The notes under the pieces: generated by a model
What the model was told of the DNA's origin: nothing
Database searches by the model: none
The model's input: the letters and a program-made list of their open reading frames with translations, nothing else
Made by a program: the position numbers and the translations under genes
In this document: positions 34,548-43,374 of the stretch, in pieces
Position numbering within the stretch: position 1 is the first letter of the stretch
Layout: each line of letters opens with the position of its first letter
Assembly: GCF_024349685.1 (NCBI RefSeq)
Contig: NZ_AP025944.1
Location: forward strand, 1,246,001 to 1,310,000
Direction of reading: 5' to 3'
DNA: 64,000 bases
Source of the DNA: Pseudomonas sp. LRP2-20
GTDB lineage: Bacteria > Pseudomonadota > Gammaproteobacteria > Pseudomonadales > Pseudomonadaceae

Positions 34548-37136
34548 TCAAGTGTGCGCGGGTTGCACCTCGGCTACTGGCTTGGGCAGCGAAGACAGAA
34601 ACGCCATCACCAACGCCGCCGCATACGGCAACGACTGCACCAGCAGCATCGCCACCCAGAAGCGCATGTCCGAACTCGGCAGCCCCTGCACCAGGAAGAT
34701 CCCGGCCGCCGCGCCCCACAGCAGCAGCATGATGAACAGCTCTTCCCGCGCTTCGGAAATCGCCACCAGCAAGCCATGGCTGTCGGCATTCTTCGGTGTG
34801 CGGAAGAACGGCATGCTGCTGGTGAAGAACCCGTACAGCACCGCCTTGGCGATGGTGTGTGACAACGCCAGCCCCGCCAGTGCCGCGGCAAAGGCATCCT
34901 TGAGGTTCACCCCCACCGCGCGGCGGTAGAGGAAGATGATCTTGCCGACCTTGAAGAAGAACAGCGCCAATGGCGGGATGGCGAAGATCATCAGCGGCGG
35001 GTCGACCCGGTGCGGCACGATGATCATCGCGGCCGACCACAGCAACGCGCCGACGGTGAAGAAGATGTTCATGCCATCGGCGATCCACGGCAGCCAGCCG
35101 GCCAGGAAGTGATAGCGCTGGCCCCGGGTCAGCTCGCTGTCCTTGCCGCGCAGCAGGGCGCTGGCGTGGTGCTTGATGATCTGGATGGCGCCATAGGCCC
35201 AGCGGAAGCGCTGTTTCTTGAAATCGATGAAGGTATCGGGCATCAGGCCCTTGCCATAGCTGTTATGGGCGTAGGCGGCCGACAGGCCTTTCTCGAAGAC
35301 GCGCAGGCCCAGTTCGGCATCCTCGCAGATGCACCACTCGGCCCAACCCAATTCTTCCAGTACGCTGCGCCGGGTCATGGTCATGGTGCCGTGCTGGATG
35401 ATCGCATCACGGTCGTTGCGGGTGACCATGCCGATGTGGAAGAAACCCTTGTATTCGCTGTAGCAGAGTTTCTTGAAGGCGCTCTCGTTCTGGTCGCGGT
35501 AGTCCTGTGGCGACTGCACCACGGCAATCTTCGGGTCGGCGAAGTGCGGCACCATGTGCTTGAGCCAGTTGCGGTCGACGCAGTAGTCCGAGTCGATCAC
35601 CGCGATCACTTCGGCGTCCTTGGCGGTGTGCGGGATCAGGTAGTTCAGCGCGCCACCCTTGAAACCGGCCAGGGGCGCGACGTGGAAGAACTTGAAGCGC
35701 TCGCCGAGCTTCTCGCAGTGGGCTTTGAGTGGCTCCCACACGGCAGGGTCCTTGGTGTTGTTGTCGATCACCAGCACTTCATAGTCCGGATAATCCAGCG
35801 CGGCGAGGGCGTCGAGGGTCTTTTTGACCATCTCCGGTGGCTCGTTGTAGCACGGCACATGCACAGACACCTTGGGCCGGTAGGCACTGTCGCCCTGCAC
35901 CGGCAGGAATTCGCGCCGGCGCTTGAGCGTCCACACCGCCTCGGCCAGCTCGTGGGCTTCGGTCATCAGTACGATGAACACGCCCAGCGCGCCCAGCGCC
36001 AGCAGCACGCCGACGGTAAGGCTGAACCAGGTGCTGTATTGCTGGCTGTAGTCATAGGCGATCCACACCAGCACCGACCCGCACAGGAAGGTGATGAACG
36101 TGAGGAAGGTACGGCCGCGCTGGCGCAAGGCCGAACCATCGATCAGCAGCACGGCCAGGGCGATCATGGCCAGTACCACCGAGGCGACCGCCAAGGCCCG
36201 CCACTGCGGGATCGCCACCACCGGCCCCTCGAAGTTGAACTTCTGCTGGCGCTCGGCGTTGTACACGCCCCAGTAGGCGCCCACCGAGCCTTCGTCGTTG
36301 GCTTTCCAGGGCTGGTCGTAGGCCTCGATGACGAAGTAGTTGTAGCCACGGCGGTTGAGGGCGTTGACCAAGGTGCGCAGGTAGATGGCCTGGTCGGCCT
36401 GGGTGGCGTCGGCACCACCGCGCATGCGGCCGTTGCTCGGCCAGCCGACTTCCGACAGCAGCAGCGGCTTGTGCGAGAACTGGTGGCGCAGCTCGCGGGC
36501 ACGGTCGAGGACGAACTGCACCGAGTCTTTCATCGGCACGAATTCCCAGTACGGCAGGATGTGCGCGGCGATCAGGTCGACGTGCTTGGCCAGTTCCGGG
36601 TGTTCCTTCCAGATGTGCCACTGTTCACTGGTGGTGACCGGCACCTTGACGGCGGCACGAACCCGATCGAGGTACTTGATCAGCTCTTCGGGCGTGACTT
36701 CTTCGCGGAACAGCGCTTCGTTGCCGACCACCACCCGCACCACGCTGCGTGAATGGTTGGCCAGCTCGATGCCTTTTTCGATCTCGCGTTCGTTGCGCTC
36801 CAGATCTTTGCTGATCCAGATGCCCAAGGTCACGCGCAGGCCGAATTCTTCGGCCAGCCGCGGGATCTCGGCCTGGGTGCCCTCGACGGTGTAGATACGA
36901 ATGTTGTCGGTGAGCTTGTTCATCTGGTCCAGGTCCTGGCGCATCTCGTCTTCGCTGGGGTACTGGCCCTTTTGCGGGCTCTCCCCAAGGCGGAACGGCG
37001 AGTACGAGAAGCCGGAGATCTGTTCCGGCCAGGCAGGTGCGGAGACTGGGCGATTGATCAGCGCCCAGAACCCGGTGAACAGCGCGGCGATGGCCAGGAC
37101 CACCACCAGGTTGAGGCCGAACTTGCGTGATGACAT
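34548..37136 (-). CDS. ndvB: GH17-GT2 fusion glucosyltransferase, NdvB-like (cyclic or branched beta-1,3-glucan synthesis)
   Basis: 862 residues. One membrane helix (about 8-27), a GH17-like beta-1,3-glucan domain at 40-310 with acid/base Glu140 (VVGNEALF) and nucleophile Glu229 (LLSEVGWPSNG), membrane helices near 315-400, then a GT2 domain with DSD (515-517), CEDAELG and QRFRW (642-646) motifs, and four or more further helices. The GH17 part is known in Pseudomonas relatives to act as a transglycosylase on beta-1,3-glucan. NdvB of P. aeruginosa makes periplasmic cyclic glucans linked to biofilm tolerance. The gene stands alone, divergent from tcdA. Confidence 0.85.
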   Translation of the reverse strand: MSSRKFGLNLVVVLAIAALFTGFWALINRPVSAPAWPEQISGFSYSPFRLGESPQKGQYPSEDEMRQDLDQMNKLTDNIRIYTVEGTQAEIPRLAEEFGLRVTLGIWISKDLERNEREIEKGIELANHSRSVVRVVVGNEALFREEVTPEELIKYLDRVRAAVKVPVTTSEQWHIWKEHPELAKHVDLIAAHILPYWEFVPMKDSVQFVLDRARELRHQFSHKPLLLSEVGWPSNGRMRGGADATQADQAIYLRTLVNALNRRGYNYFVIEAYDQPWKANDEGSVGAYWGVYNAERQQKFNFEGPVVAIPQWRALAVASVVLAMIALAVLLIDGSALRQRGRTFLTFITFLCGSVLVWIAYDYSQQYSTWFSLTVGVLLALGALGVFIVLMTEAHELAEAVWTLKRRREFLPVQGDSAYRPKVSVHVPCYNEPPEMVKKTLDALAALDYPDYEVLVIDNNTKDPAVWEPLKAHCEKLGERFKFFHVAPLAGFKGGALNYLIPHTAKDAEVIAVIDSDYCVDRNWLKHMVPHFADPKIAVVQSPQDYRDQNESAFKKLCYSEYKGFFHIGMVTRNDRDAIIQHGTMTMTRRSVLEELGWAEWCICEDAELGLRVFEKGLSAAYAHNSYGKGLMPDTFIDFKKQRFRWAYGAIQIIKHHASALLRGKDSELTRGQRYHFLAGWLPWIADGMNIFFTVGALLWSAAMIIVPHRVDPPLMIFAIPPLALFFFKVGKIIFLYRRAVGVNLKDAFAAALAGLALSHTIAKAVLYGFFTSSMPFFRTPKNADSHGLLVAISEAREELFIMLLLWGAAAGIFLVQGLPSSDMRFWVAMLLVQSLPYAAALVMAFLSSLPKPVAEVQPAHT

Positions 37137-37224
37137 TGTGGTCCGCTTTTGTCTAAGTGATGGGATATTAAAGCAGTAATGCCAGGGTGTTTCCTAACGA
37201 TGGAGGTGAAAGCGGCCGCTGGCC

Positions 37225-37230
37225 TATAAT
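37225..37230 (+). promoter_or_regulatory. Probable -10 element of tcdA
   Basis: Exact consensus TATAAT, 39 bases before the tcdA start codon, in the gap between ndvB and tcdA. No convincing -35 hexamer is visible at the right spacing. Confidence 0.5.
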
Positions 37231-37268
37231 GCGCGCCGATTTTTGCGTATGAGTGTCGGGGTAGCAAC

Positions 37269-38078
37269 ATGAGCACAGAGGATCCACGCTTTGCCGGCGT
37301 TGCCCGGTTGTACGGCGACGAAGGGCTGCAGCGTCTGAGCAACGCCCATGTGGCGGTCGTCGGCATCGGCGGGGTCGGTTCATGGGCGGCCGAAGCCCTG
37401 GCGCGCAGTGGCGTGGGCGAAATCACCCTGTTCGACCTGGACGATGTCTGCGTCAGCAACACCAACCGCCAGGCCCACGCCCTGGAAGGCCAGGTGGGGC
37501 GGCCCAAGGTCGAGGTCATGGCCGAGCGCCTTCGGGCGATCAATCCGGCGATCACGGTGCATGCTGTGGCGGATTTCGTCACCCGTGAGACCATGGCCGA
37601 GTACATCACCGAACAGATGGATGCGGTGATCGACTGCATCGACAGCGTGATGGCCAAGGCCGCGCTGATCGCCTGGTGCCGGCGCCGCAAGATTGCCATT
37701 GTCACCACCGGTGGTGCGGGCGGGCAGATCGACCCGACACAGATCCAGGTCGGCGACCTGAACAAGACCTTCAACGACCCGCTGGCCTCACGGGTGCGCT
37801 CGACCCTGCGTCGGGACTACAACTTCTCGCGCAATACCAGCCGCAACTATGGCGTGCCGTGTGTGTTTTCCAGCGAGCAGCTGCGTTATCCGAAGGGGGA
37901 TGGCAGTGTCTGCCTGCAGAAGAGCTTCGTTGGCGAAGGCGTGCGCCTGGACTGCGCGGGGGGCTTTGGTGCGGTGATGATGGTGACCGCCACCTTCGGC
38001 ATGGTCGCGGCGAGCAAGGCAATCGAGAAGCTGGTGGCTGGCGCGCGGCGGCCCTCGGAACGAGTAAAACCTGAATAG
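37269..38078 (+). CDS. tcdA: tRNA threonylcarbamoyladenosine dehydratase
   Basis: 269-residue E1-like (ThiF/MoeB) enzyme that cyclises t6A37 of tRNA to ct6A using ATP. The nucleotide-binding loop is VAVVGIGGVGSWAAEALARSG; the ubiquitin-activating-type fold continues with DLDDVCVSNTNRQ and the conserved GGAGGQIDPT. The CsdA-CsdE sulfur system is encoded directly beyond (38189-39801), matching the known functional link between CsdA, CsdE and TcdA (CsdL) in E. coli. Confidence 0.95.
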   Translation: MSTEDPRFAGVARLYGDEGLQRLSNAHVAVVGIGGVGSWAAEALARSGVGEITLFDLDDVCVSNTNRQAHALEGQVGRPKVEVMAERLRAINPAITVHAVADFVTRETMAEYITEQMDAVIDCIDSVMAKAALIAWCRRRKIAIVTTGGAGGQIDPTQIQVGDLNKTFNDPLASRVRSTLRRDYNFSRNTSRNYGVPCVFSSEQLRYPKGDGSVCLQKSFVGEGVRLDCAGGFGAVMMVTATFGMVAASKAIEKLVAGARRPSERVKPE

Positions 38079-38090
38079 TTGTGTTGGGTT

Positions 38091-38175
38091 CTTCGCGGGC
38101 AAGCCCGCTCCCACAGGTAAAGCGTTGTCCTGAGGGTTTGCGCTATGTCTGTGGGAGCGGGCTTGCCCGCGAAGC
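38091..38175. repeat. Inverted pair of REP elements
   Basis: CTTCGCGGGCAAGCCCGCTC at 38091 and its inverse copy ending at 38175, about 30 bases apart, between the convergent tcdA and csdE genes. Confidence 0.9.
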
Positions 38176-38188
38176 AGACGCAGCCGAT

Positions 38189-38599
38189 TCAGCAGGTGGA
38201 CGCCAGCTCCGCCATCCGCAGCAACACCGCATGCAGCCCATTGCTGCGCGATGGCGACAATTGCCGCTCCAGACCTAGCCGAGTAAACCACCCAGGCAGA
38301 TCCAGCTCGGCCAAATCCGCACTGGACAGACCTTGTACACGCACCAGCAACAGGGCCAGCAACCCGCGCAACAACCGCGCATCACTGGCCGCCTTGAATC
38401 GCCACTGGCCGTCGTCATGTTCGGCGACCAACCACACCAGGCTTTCGCAGCCATGCACGCGATTGGCCTCGACCTTGTCTGCCTCACTCAGCGGCTCCAG
38501 CCGATCACCCCATTGCATCAGCAGGCGCGCCCGCTGCTCCCAGCCGCGGGCCTGTTGGAAACTGGCCAATGCCTCCTGAGCCTGTACCGGCAAACTCAT
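38189..38599 (-). CDS. csdE: SufE/CsdE-family sulfur acceptor protein
   Basis: 136-residue protein that takes persulfide sulfur from the cysteine desulfurase. Cys51 in VHGCESLVWL matches the acceptor cysteine of the family. The gene overlaps csdA by 4 bases, confirming the pair. Supports sulfur transfer to Fe-S or tRNA modification pathways; with tcdA beside it, the CsdA-CsdE-TcdA module is complete. Confidence 0.92.
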   Translation of the reverse strand: MSLPVQAQEALASFQQARGWEQRARLLMQWGDRLEPLSEADKVEANRVHGCESLVWLVAEHDDGQWRFKAASDARLLRGLLALLLVRVQGLSSADLAELDLPGWFTRLGLERQLSPSRSNGLHAVLLRMAELASTC

Positions 38600-39801
38600 C
38601 GCAACAGCTCCAGGCCTTGGTCCAGCGCCTCGAAGAACCGTTGCAGGTCGTCACTGTCGTTGTACAGCCCCAGCGACACCCGGATGGCTCCCTCCAGCCC
38701 CAGGCCCTTGAGCAGCGGCATGGCGCAGTGGTGCCCCGCGCGTACAGCAATGCCTTGCTCGGTCAGCATATGGGCGATATCGGCGTTGTGTACCCCTTCG
38801 ATGACGAAACTGGCCAGGGCCGTTTGTGGTGTGCCAAGGACGCGCACACCCTCGCGGTCGGCCAGGCCACGCAGCAGGTGCTGGTGCAGGCTGGCTTCGT
38901 GGGCCTCGACGGCATGGCCATCGAGGCTGGCCAGGTAATCCAGCGTCGCGCCCAGCCCGAGCACCCCGGCAATCGGCGGGGTCCCGGCTTCGAAGCCCAG
39001 CGGTGCGGGGCGGAAGCTGGCGCTCTGGTAGTCGGCCAGTTGCACCATTTCCCCACCGAACTGCCAATGACGCAGCAGTTCCAGGGCATGGCTACGGCCA
39101 TACAGTACGCCGACACCTTCCGGCCCATACAGCTTGTGGCTTGAAAACACGTAGAAGTCGCAGCCCAACTGCTGCACATCATGGCGGCCATGGACCACGC
39201 CCTGAGCGCCATCGACCACGGTCAGCGCGCCTTGTGCACGGGCATGAGCCAGCAGCGCAGGCAGGGGTTGCCAGGTGCCGAGCACGTTGGACAGCTGGCT
39301 GACGGCGAGCACGCGGGTACGCGGGCCGATCAGCTGCAGCGCCTGGTCCAGGTCGATACGGCCATGTTCGTCCAGCGGCAGCACCACCAGGCGCAGGTCG
39401 CGCCGCCGAGCCAGTTGCTGCCAGGGCAGCAGGTTGGCGTGGTGTTCCAGCGCGCTGATGGCAATCTCGTCGCCCGCTTCGAAACGGTGTTCCAGGCCAT
39501 AGGCCAGCAGGTTCAGCGCCGAGGTGGCGCCATGGGTGAACACGATCTGCCGTGAGTCCGCGGCATTGAGCCAGGCGGCCACCTTGTCGCGGCTGGCCTC
39601 GAAAGCCTGGGTGGCCAGCGCGCCGGGCAGGTGCTGGGCGCGGTGCACGTTGGCGGCGCCGTGGCCGTAGTAATGGCTCAGGGCATCGAGCAACGCCTGG
39701 GGCTTCTGGGTGGTGGCGGCGCTGTCCAGGTAGGTCTGGTGCTGCCGTTGCAGGGCGGCGATGGCGGGGAAATCGGCGCGCCAGGGGGAGGGCTGGAACA
39801 T
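38596..39801 (-). CDS. csdA: Cysteine desulfurase
   Basis: 401-residue class V PLP enzyme that abstracts sulfur from cysteine. PLP lysine Lys223 in FSSHKLYGPEGVG; persulfide cysteine Cys359 in VRAGHHCAMPLL, with the short loop of the SufS/CsdA (group II) type. The ATG at 39801 starts the conserved FPAIAALQ region. It overlaps csdE. Confidence 0.93.
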   Translation of the reverse strand: MFQPSPWRADFPAIAALQRQHQTYLDSAATTQKPQALLDALSHYYGHGAANVHRAQHLPGALATQAFEASRDKVAAWLNAADSRQIVFTHGATSALNLLAYGLEHRFEAGDEIAISALEHHANLLPWQQLARRRDLRLVVLPLDEHGRIDLDQALQLIGPRTRVLAVSQLSNVLGTWQPLPALLAHARAQGALTVVDGAQGVVHGRHDVQQLGCDFYVFSSHKLYGPEGVGVLYGRSHALELLRHWQFGGEMVQLADYQSASFRPAPLGFEAGTPPIAGVLGLGATLDYLASLDGHAVEAHEASLHQHLLRGLADREGVRVLGTPQTALASFVIEGVHNADIAHMLTEQGIAVRAGHHCAMPLLKGLGLEGAIRVSLGLYNDSDDLQRFFEALDQGLELLR

Positions 39802-39884
39802 GTTCGCGGGGCCTGGAATGAAAATCGGGTCTGGCGCGTGCACGCCAGACCCGATCTTAACACTTCAGCCCGTCAAGGTCCGCA

Positions 39885-39912
39885 GTTCGCGGGCAAGCCC
39901 GCTTCTGCCAGG
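39885..39912. repeat. Single REP element
   Basis: AGTTCGCGGGCAAGCCCGCT in the gap between csdA and dapD, same family as the pairs at 20891 and 38091 but without an inverse partner. Confidence 0.85.
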
Positions 39913-39923
39913 GGCAAAGGTTC

Positions 39924-40958
39924 TCAGTTGTGGGCGTGCAGCGCCTCGTTCAGCTCGATGGCCGACTTGTGGGTCTTGCACTCCACGGCGCCGTTCAGCG
40001 AGTTGCGGCGGAACAGCAGGTCGGTCTGGCCGGCCAGGTCGCGTGCCTTGACCACTTTCACCAGCTCGTTGTTCTCGTCGAGCAGGTTCACCTTGGTGCC
40101 AGCGGTAATGTACAGGCCGGCTTCAACGGTGTTGCGGTCGCCCAGCGGAATGCCGATACCGGCGTTGGCGCCGATCAGGCAGCCTTCGCCGACCTTGATG
40201 ACGATGTTGCCGCCACCGGACAGGGTGCCCATGGTCGAGCAGCCGCCGCCCAGGTCCGAGCCCTTGCCGACGAATACGCCAGCGGAAACGCGGCCTTCGA
40301 TCATGCCCGGGCCTTCGGTGCCGGCGTTAAAGTTGACGAAGCCTTCGTGCATGATGGTGGTGCCTTCGCCGATGTAGGCGCCCAGGCGCACACGGGCGGT
40401 GTCGGCGATGCGCACGCCGGCAGGGACCACGTAGTCGGTCATCTTCGGGAACTTGTCTACCGAGAACACTTCCAGCAGCTCGCCCTTCAGGCGTGCTTCC
40501 AGTTGCAGTTCGGCCAGCTCGCCCAGGTCGACGGCACCCTGGTTGGTCCAGGCCACGTTCGGCAGCAGCGGGAAGATGCCGGCCAGGCTCAGGCCGTGCG
40601 GCTTGACCAGGCGGTGCGACAGCAGGTGCAGCTTGAGGTAGGCCTCTGGAGTCGAAGCCAGCGCGGCGTCTTCGGCCAGCAGGGTGGCGACCAGCGGCTT
40701 GTGGCTTTCGGCCAGGCGGGTCAGCAGGGCAGCCTGGGCGGCGTCGACGCCTTTCACGGCTTCGGCCAGCTGGGCGGCCTGGGCGGTGGTGAAGGCGATG
40801 GCCTGGTTGCCACCTTCGTAGCCAAGGATCGGCGCTACTGCGGCGACCAGCTCGGCGCTCGGGTTGAGCAGGGGTTGTGCGTAGAACACTTCGAGCCAGG
40901 TGCCCTGGCGGTTCTGGGAGCCGACACCAAAGGCCAGGCTGAACAGGGTATTGGACAT
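39924..40958 (-). CDS. dapD: Tetrahydrodipicolinate N-succinyltransferase
   Basis: 344-residue left-handed beta-helix acyltransferase, the longer DapD form typical of pseudomonads. It adds succinyl to tetrahydrodipicolinate in lysine/DAP synthesis. Hexapeptide repeats run from RIADTARVRLGAYIGEG to CLIGANAGIGIPLGDRN, and the catalytic region contains GMIEGRVSAGVFVG. The ATG at 40958 is the family start (MSNTLFSLAFGVG); the ORF upstream is a reading-frame extension through the ArsC gene. Confidence 0.95.
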   Translation of the reverse strand: MSNTLFSLAFGVGSQNRQGTWLEVFYAQPLLNPSAELVAAVAPILGYEGGNQAIAFTTAQAAQLAEAVKGVDAAQAALLTRLAESHKPLVATLLAEDAALASTPEAYLKLHLLSHRLVKPHGLSLAGIFPLLPNVAWTNQGAVDLGELAELQLEARLKGELLEVFSVDKFPKMTDYVVPAGVRIADTARVRLGAYIGEGTTIMHEGFVNFNAGTEGPGMIEGRVSAGVFVGKGSDLGGGCSTMGTLSGGGNIVIKVGEGCLIGANAGIGIPLGDRNTVEAGLYITAGTKVNLLDENNELVKVVKARDLAGQTDLLFRRNSLNGAVECKTHKSAIELNEALHAHN

Positions 40959-40990
40959 GTGATTACCTCGTGCGAAATAGGGTAGGGGGC

Positions 40991-41338
40991 TCAGGCCAGC
41001 GCGGCGGCGTACAGGTCGGGCTTGAAGCCGATCAGCGTGCGCTCGCCAAGGTCGAGCACCGGGCGCTTGATCATCGACGGCTGGGCGTGCATCAGTTCGA
41101 CGGCCTTGGCCTGGTCGAGGTCGGCCTTGCTGGCGTCGTCGAGCTTGCGGAAAGTGGTGCCGGCACGGTTGAGGATGACTTCCCAGCCGTGTTCGTCGCA
41201 CCAGCGGTTCAGGCGGTCGCGGTCGATGCCTTGGGTCTTGTAGTCGTGAAATTCGTAGGCGATGGCTTTGTCTTCGAGCCAGGTGCGCGCCTTTTTCATG
41301 GTGTCACAGGCTTTGATGCCGTAGAGCGTGTAGGTCAT
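40991..41338 (-). CDS. ArsC/Spx-family protein (YffB-like)
   Basis: 115-residue thioredoxin-fold protein. Only one cysteine is in the active-site motif (GIKACDTMKKA, Cys11), as in YffB proteins, which lack clear arsenate reductase activity. Immediately downstream (32 bases) is dapD; this pairing is common in pseudomonads. The start may also be the ATG at 41347; neither has a good ribosome site. Confidence 0.85.
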   Translation of the reverse strand: MTYTLYGIKACDTMKKARTWLEDKAIAYEFHDYKTQGIDRDRLNRWCDEHGWEVILNRAGTTFRKLDDASKADLDQAKAVELMHAQPSMIKRPVLDLGERTLIGFKPDLYAAALA

Positions 41339-41672
41339 TGTGTGCATTGAGGCCACAGGCTGCCCCAATCTCTCCATTTCCGAATGTCAGTTGCGGGATT
41401 ATGCGGGAACGATTGTATGAGCGCCACGGTGTCGGCATGTCTTGGGTATCTGGGCGCCTGTGGGATCGCGCGCCGCCCGCGCGGCGCTCGATTTGCGCAA
41501 CCCCACCGCCCTCAAGGCATGCACCTCCTAAGTATCATCGTGTTACATATTCATCCACCACCTGCGACTATCGTGCAGCGGTCGCGTTTCGCCATACCCC
41601 GCTAACATATTGTTTCAATGGCGATCTCTCGCCACCGCTATCGTTTTTGGTTCACAAAGGAAGCTTTCACGG
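41339..41672. other. Gap holding the divergent promoters of arsC-dapD and the antiporter
   Basis: About 330 bases. It contains AT-rich stretches near 41533-41560 and 41605-41615, as expected of promoters. No RNA gene, repeat or convincing ORF was seen. Confidence 0.6.
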
Positions 41673-43319
41673 ATGCAGTCCGCCTACACCGTCCTCATCC
41701 TGCTGACGCTGGTAAGCGTGTCGAAACTGGTCGGGCGGGTGATCCCGTTGCCGCTGCCACTGGTGCAGATCGCCGCCGGCGCGCTGCTGGCGTGGCCGAC
41801 GCTGGGCCTGCATGTGGCCCTGGACCCAGAATTGTTCCTGTTCCTGTTCTTGCCGCCACTGCTGTTCGCCGACGGTTGGCGCATCCCCAAGCGCGAATTG
41901 TGGCGCATCCGTGGGCCCGTGGTGGCACTGGCCGTGGGGTTGGTGCTGTTCACCGTGGTCGGCGCCGGGTACTTCATCCACTGGCTGCTGCCGAGCATTC
42001 CACTGCCGGTGGCCTTCGCCCTGGCCGCCGTGCTGTCGCCCACCGATGCCGTGGCGGTGTCGGCCATCACCCAGGATCGCTTGCCAACCCCGCTGATGCA
42101 CATGCTGCAAGGTGAGGCGCTGATGAACGATGCCTCCGGTCTGGTGACGTTCAAGTTTGCCCTGGCCGCCGCCATCACCGGGGCGTTCTCGCTGGCCGAT
42201 GCCAGCTTCAGTTTCGTGCTGGTCGCCCTCGGTGGCCTGGCGGTGGGGGTGGGCCTGAGCTGGCTGATCGGCCGCCTGCGGGCCTGGATGATCGCCCGTG
42301 GCTGGGATGACCCGGCCACCCACGTGGTATTCATGCTGCTGTTGCCATTTGCCGCCTATGTGCTGGCTGAACGCCTGGGCGTGTCGGGCATTCTCTCGGC
42401 GGTGGCCGCCGGCATGATGCAGAGCTGGCTGGACCTGTTGCCGCGCCAGACCAGCACGCGGCTGCTCAACCGCAGCGTCTGGTCGCTGCTGGAGTTCGCC
42501 TTCAATGGCCTTATCTTCCTGCTGTTGGGCCTGCAGCTGCCGGACATCATCAAGGCCGTGGTCAGCCACGAGACCACCGTCTGGCCGACCCTGGCCTGGC
42601 GTTGCCTGGATGTGCTGGCGATCTTTGCCGCGTTGATTGTGCTGCGGTTCGTCTGGGTGCAGAGCATCTGGCGCTCGATTGGTGTGGTCCGTCGCTGGCG
42701 CGGCAAGCCGGCGCTGGTGTTGATGCCCACTGCGCGCTCCTGCTGGCTGCTGACGTTGGGCGGTGTGCGGGGGGCGGTGACCCTGGCGGGTGTGATGTCG
42801 GTGCCCTTGCTGATCGGCGCGGGCCAGGCGTTCCCTGAGCGCGACCTGCTGATCTTCATTGCTGCCGGGGTGATTCTGCTGTCGCTGATCAGTGCCTGTA
42901 TTGCCCTGCCGTTTTTGTTGCGCGGGATCACCAAGAGCCCGGACGAACGGCTGCATCAGGAAGTGCAGGAAGCCTGGCGGCGTACGGCCGAGGCGGCGAT
43001 CCATGCGCTTGAGGCTGAAGAAGTGATCGATGCCAGCGCGCCTCAGGATGCGGCCCAGGCGACCTTGGCCACGGAGTTGAAGGCGCGGCTGATGGCCGAA
43101 TACCGGGATGAGCTGGACAGCTACAACGACACGGCCGAGGCACGGGCACTGGCCGAACAGATGGACTTGCTGGAGCGGCGTTTGCGCTTGCGTGCGCTGC
43201 GGGCGCAGCGGCTGGAGCTGTATAACCTGCATCGCCAGCATCTGGTGGGGGATGAGGTGGTCAGGCAGGTGTTGGGTGAGCTGGATCTGAGTGAAGCCAA
43301 CCTGGGGCAGGTCAGGTAG
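41673..43319 (+). CDS. CPA1-family Na+/H+ antiporter
   Basis: 548 residues. About 12 membrane helices in the first 430 residues, with the ion-site stretches ALAAVLSPTDAVAVSAI and EALMNDASGLVTFKFAL (the PTDA and ND motifs of NhaP/NHE-type exchangers). A hydrophilic helical tail of about 115 residues follows (rich in Ala/Glu/Arg), probably cytoplasmic. The ATG at 41673 begins the first helix; AAAGGA lies 11 bases upstream. It exchanges Na+ (or K+) for protons; the ion is not certain from sequence. Confidence 0.9.
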   Translation: MQSAYTVLILLTLVSVSKLVGRVIPLPLPLVQIAAGALLAWPTLGLHVALDPELFLFLFLPPLLFADGWRIPKRELWRIRGPVVALAVGLVLFTVVGAGYFIHWLLPSIPLPVAFALAAVLSPTDAVAVSAITQDRLPTPLMHMLQGEALMNDASGLVTFKFALAAAITGAFSLADASFSFVLVALGGLAVGVGLSWLIGRLRAWMIARGWDDPATHVVFMLLLPFAAYVLAERLGVSGILSAVAAGMMQSWLDLLPRQTSTRLLNRSVWSLLEFAFNGLIFLLLGLQLPDIIKAVVSHETTVWPTLAWRCLDVLAIFAALIVLRFVWVQSIWRSIGVVRRWRGKPALVLMPTARSCWLLTLGGVRGAVTLAGVMSVPLLIGAGQAFPERDLLIFIAAGVILLSLISACIALPFLLRGITKSPDERLHQEVQEAWRRTAEAAIHALEAEEVIDASAPQDAAQATLATELKARLMAEYRDELDSYNDTAEARALAEQMDLLERRLRLRALRAQRLELYNLHRQHLVGDEVVRQVLGELDLSEANLGQVR

Positions 43320-43332
43320 ATCTGCTTGAGGT

Positions 43333-43365
43333 CATTCGCGGGCAAGTCGGGGCGCAAAGCGCCCC
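43333..43365. repeat. REP remnant fused to a hairpin
   Basis: ATTCGCGGGCAAGT at 43333 is half of a REP element. It runs directly into the perfect hairpin GGGGCGC-AAA-GCGCCCC (43349-43365), between the convergent antiporter and dapC genes. No T-run is present. Confidence 0.6.
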
Positions 43366-43374
43366 CAGATGCAA

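Noticed and set aside
40991..41338. Arsenate reductase
   Set aside because: The protein has the ArsC/Spx fold and one active-site Cys, but there are no ars genes near it and its pairing with dapD is typical of YffB-like proteins.
41339..41672. Possible prophage or tRNA attachment region near the dapD-dapC neighbourhood
   Set aside because: No integrase, phage gene or tRNA cloverleaf is visible between 39924 and 44571.
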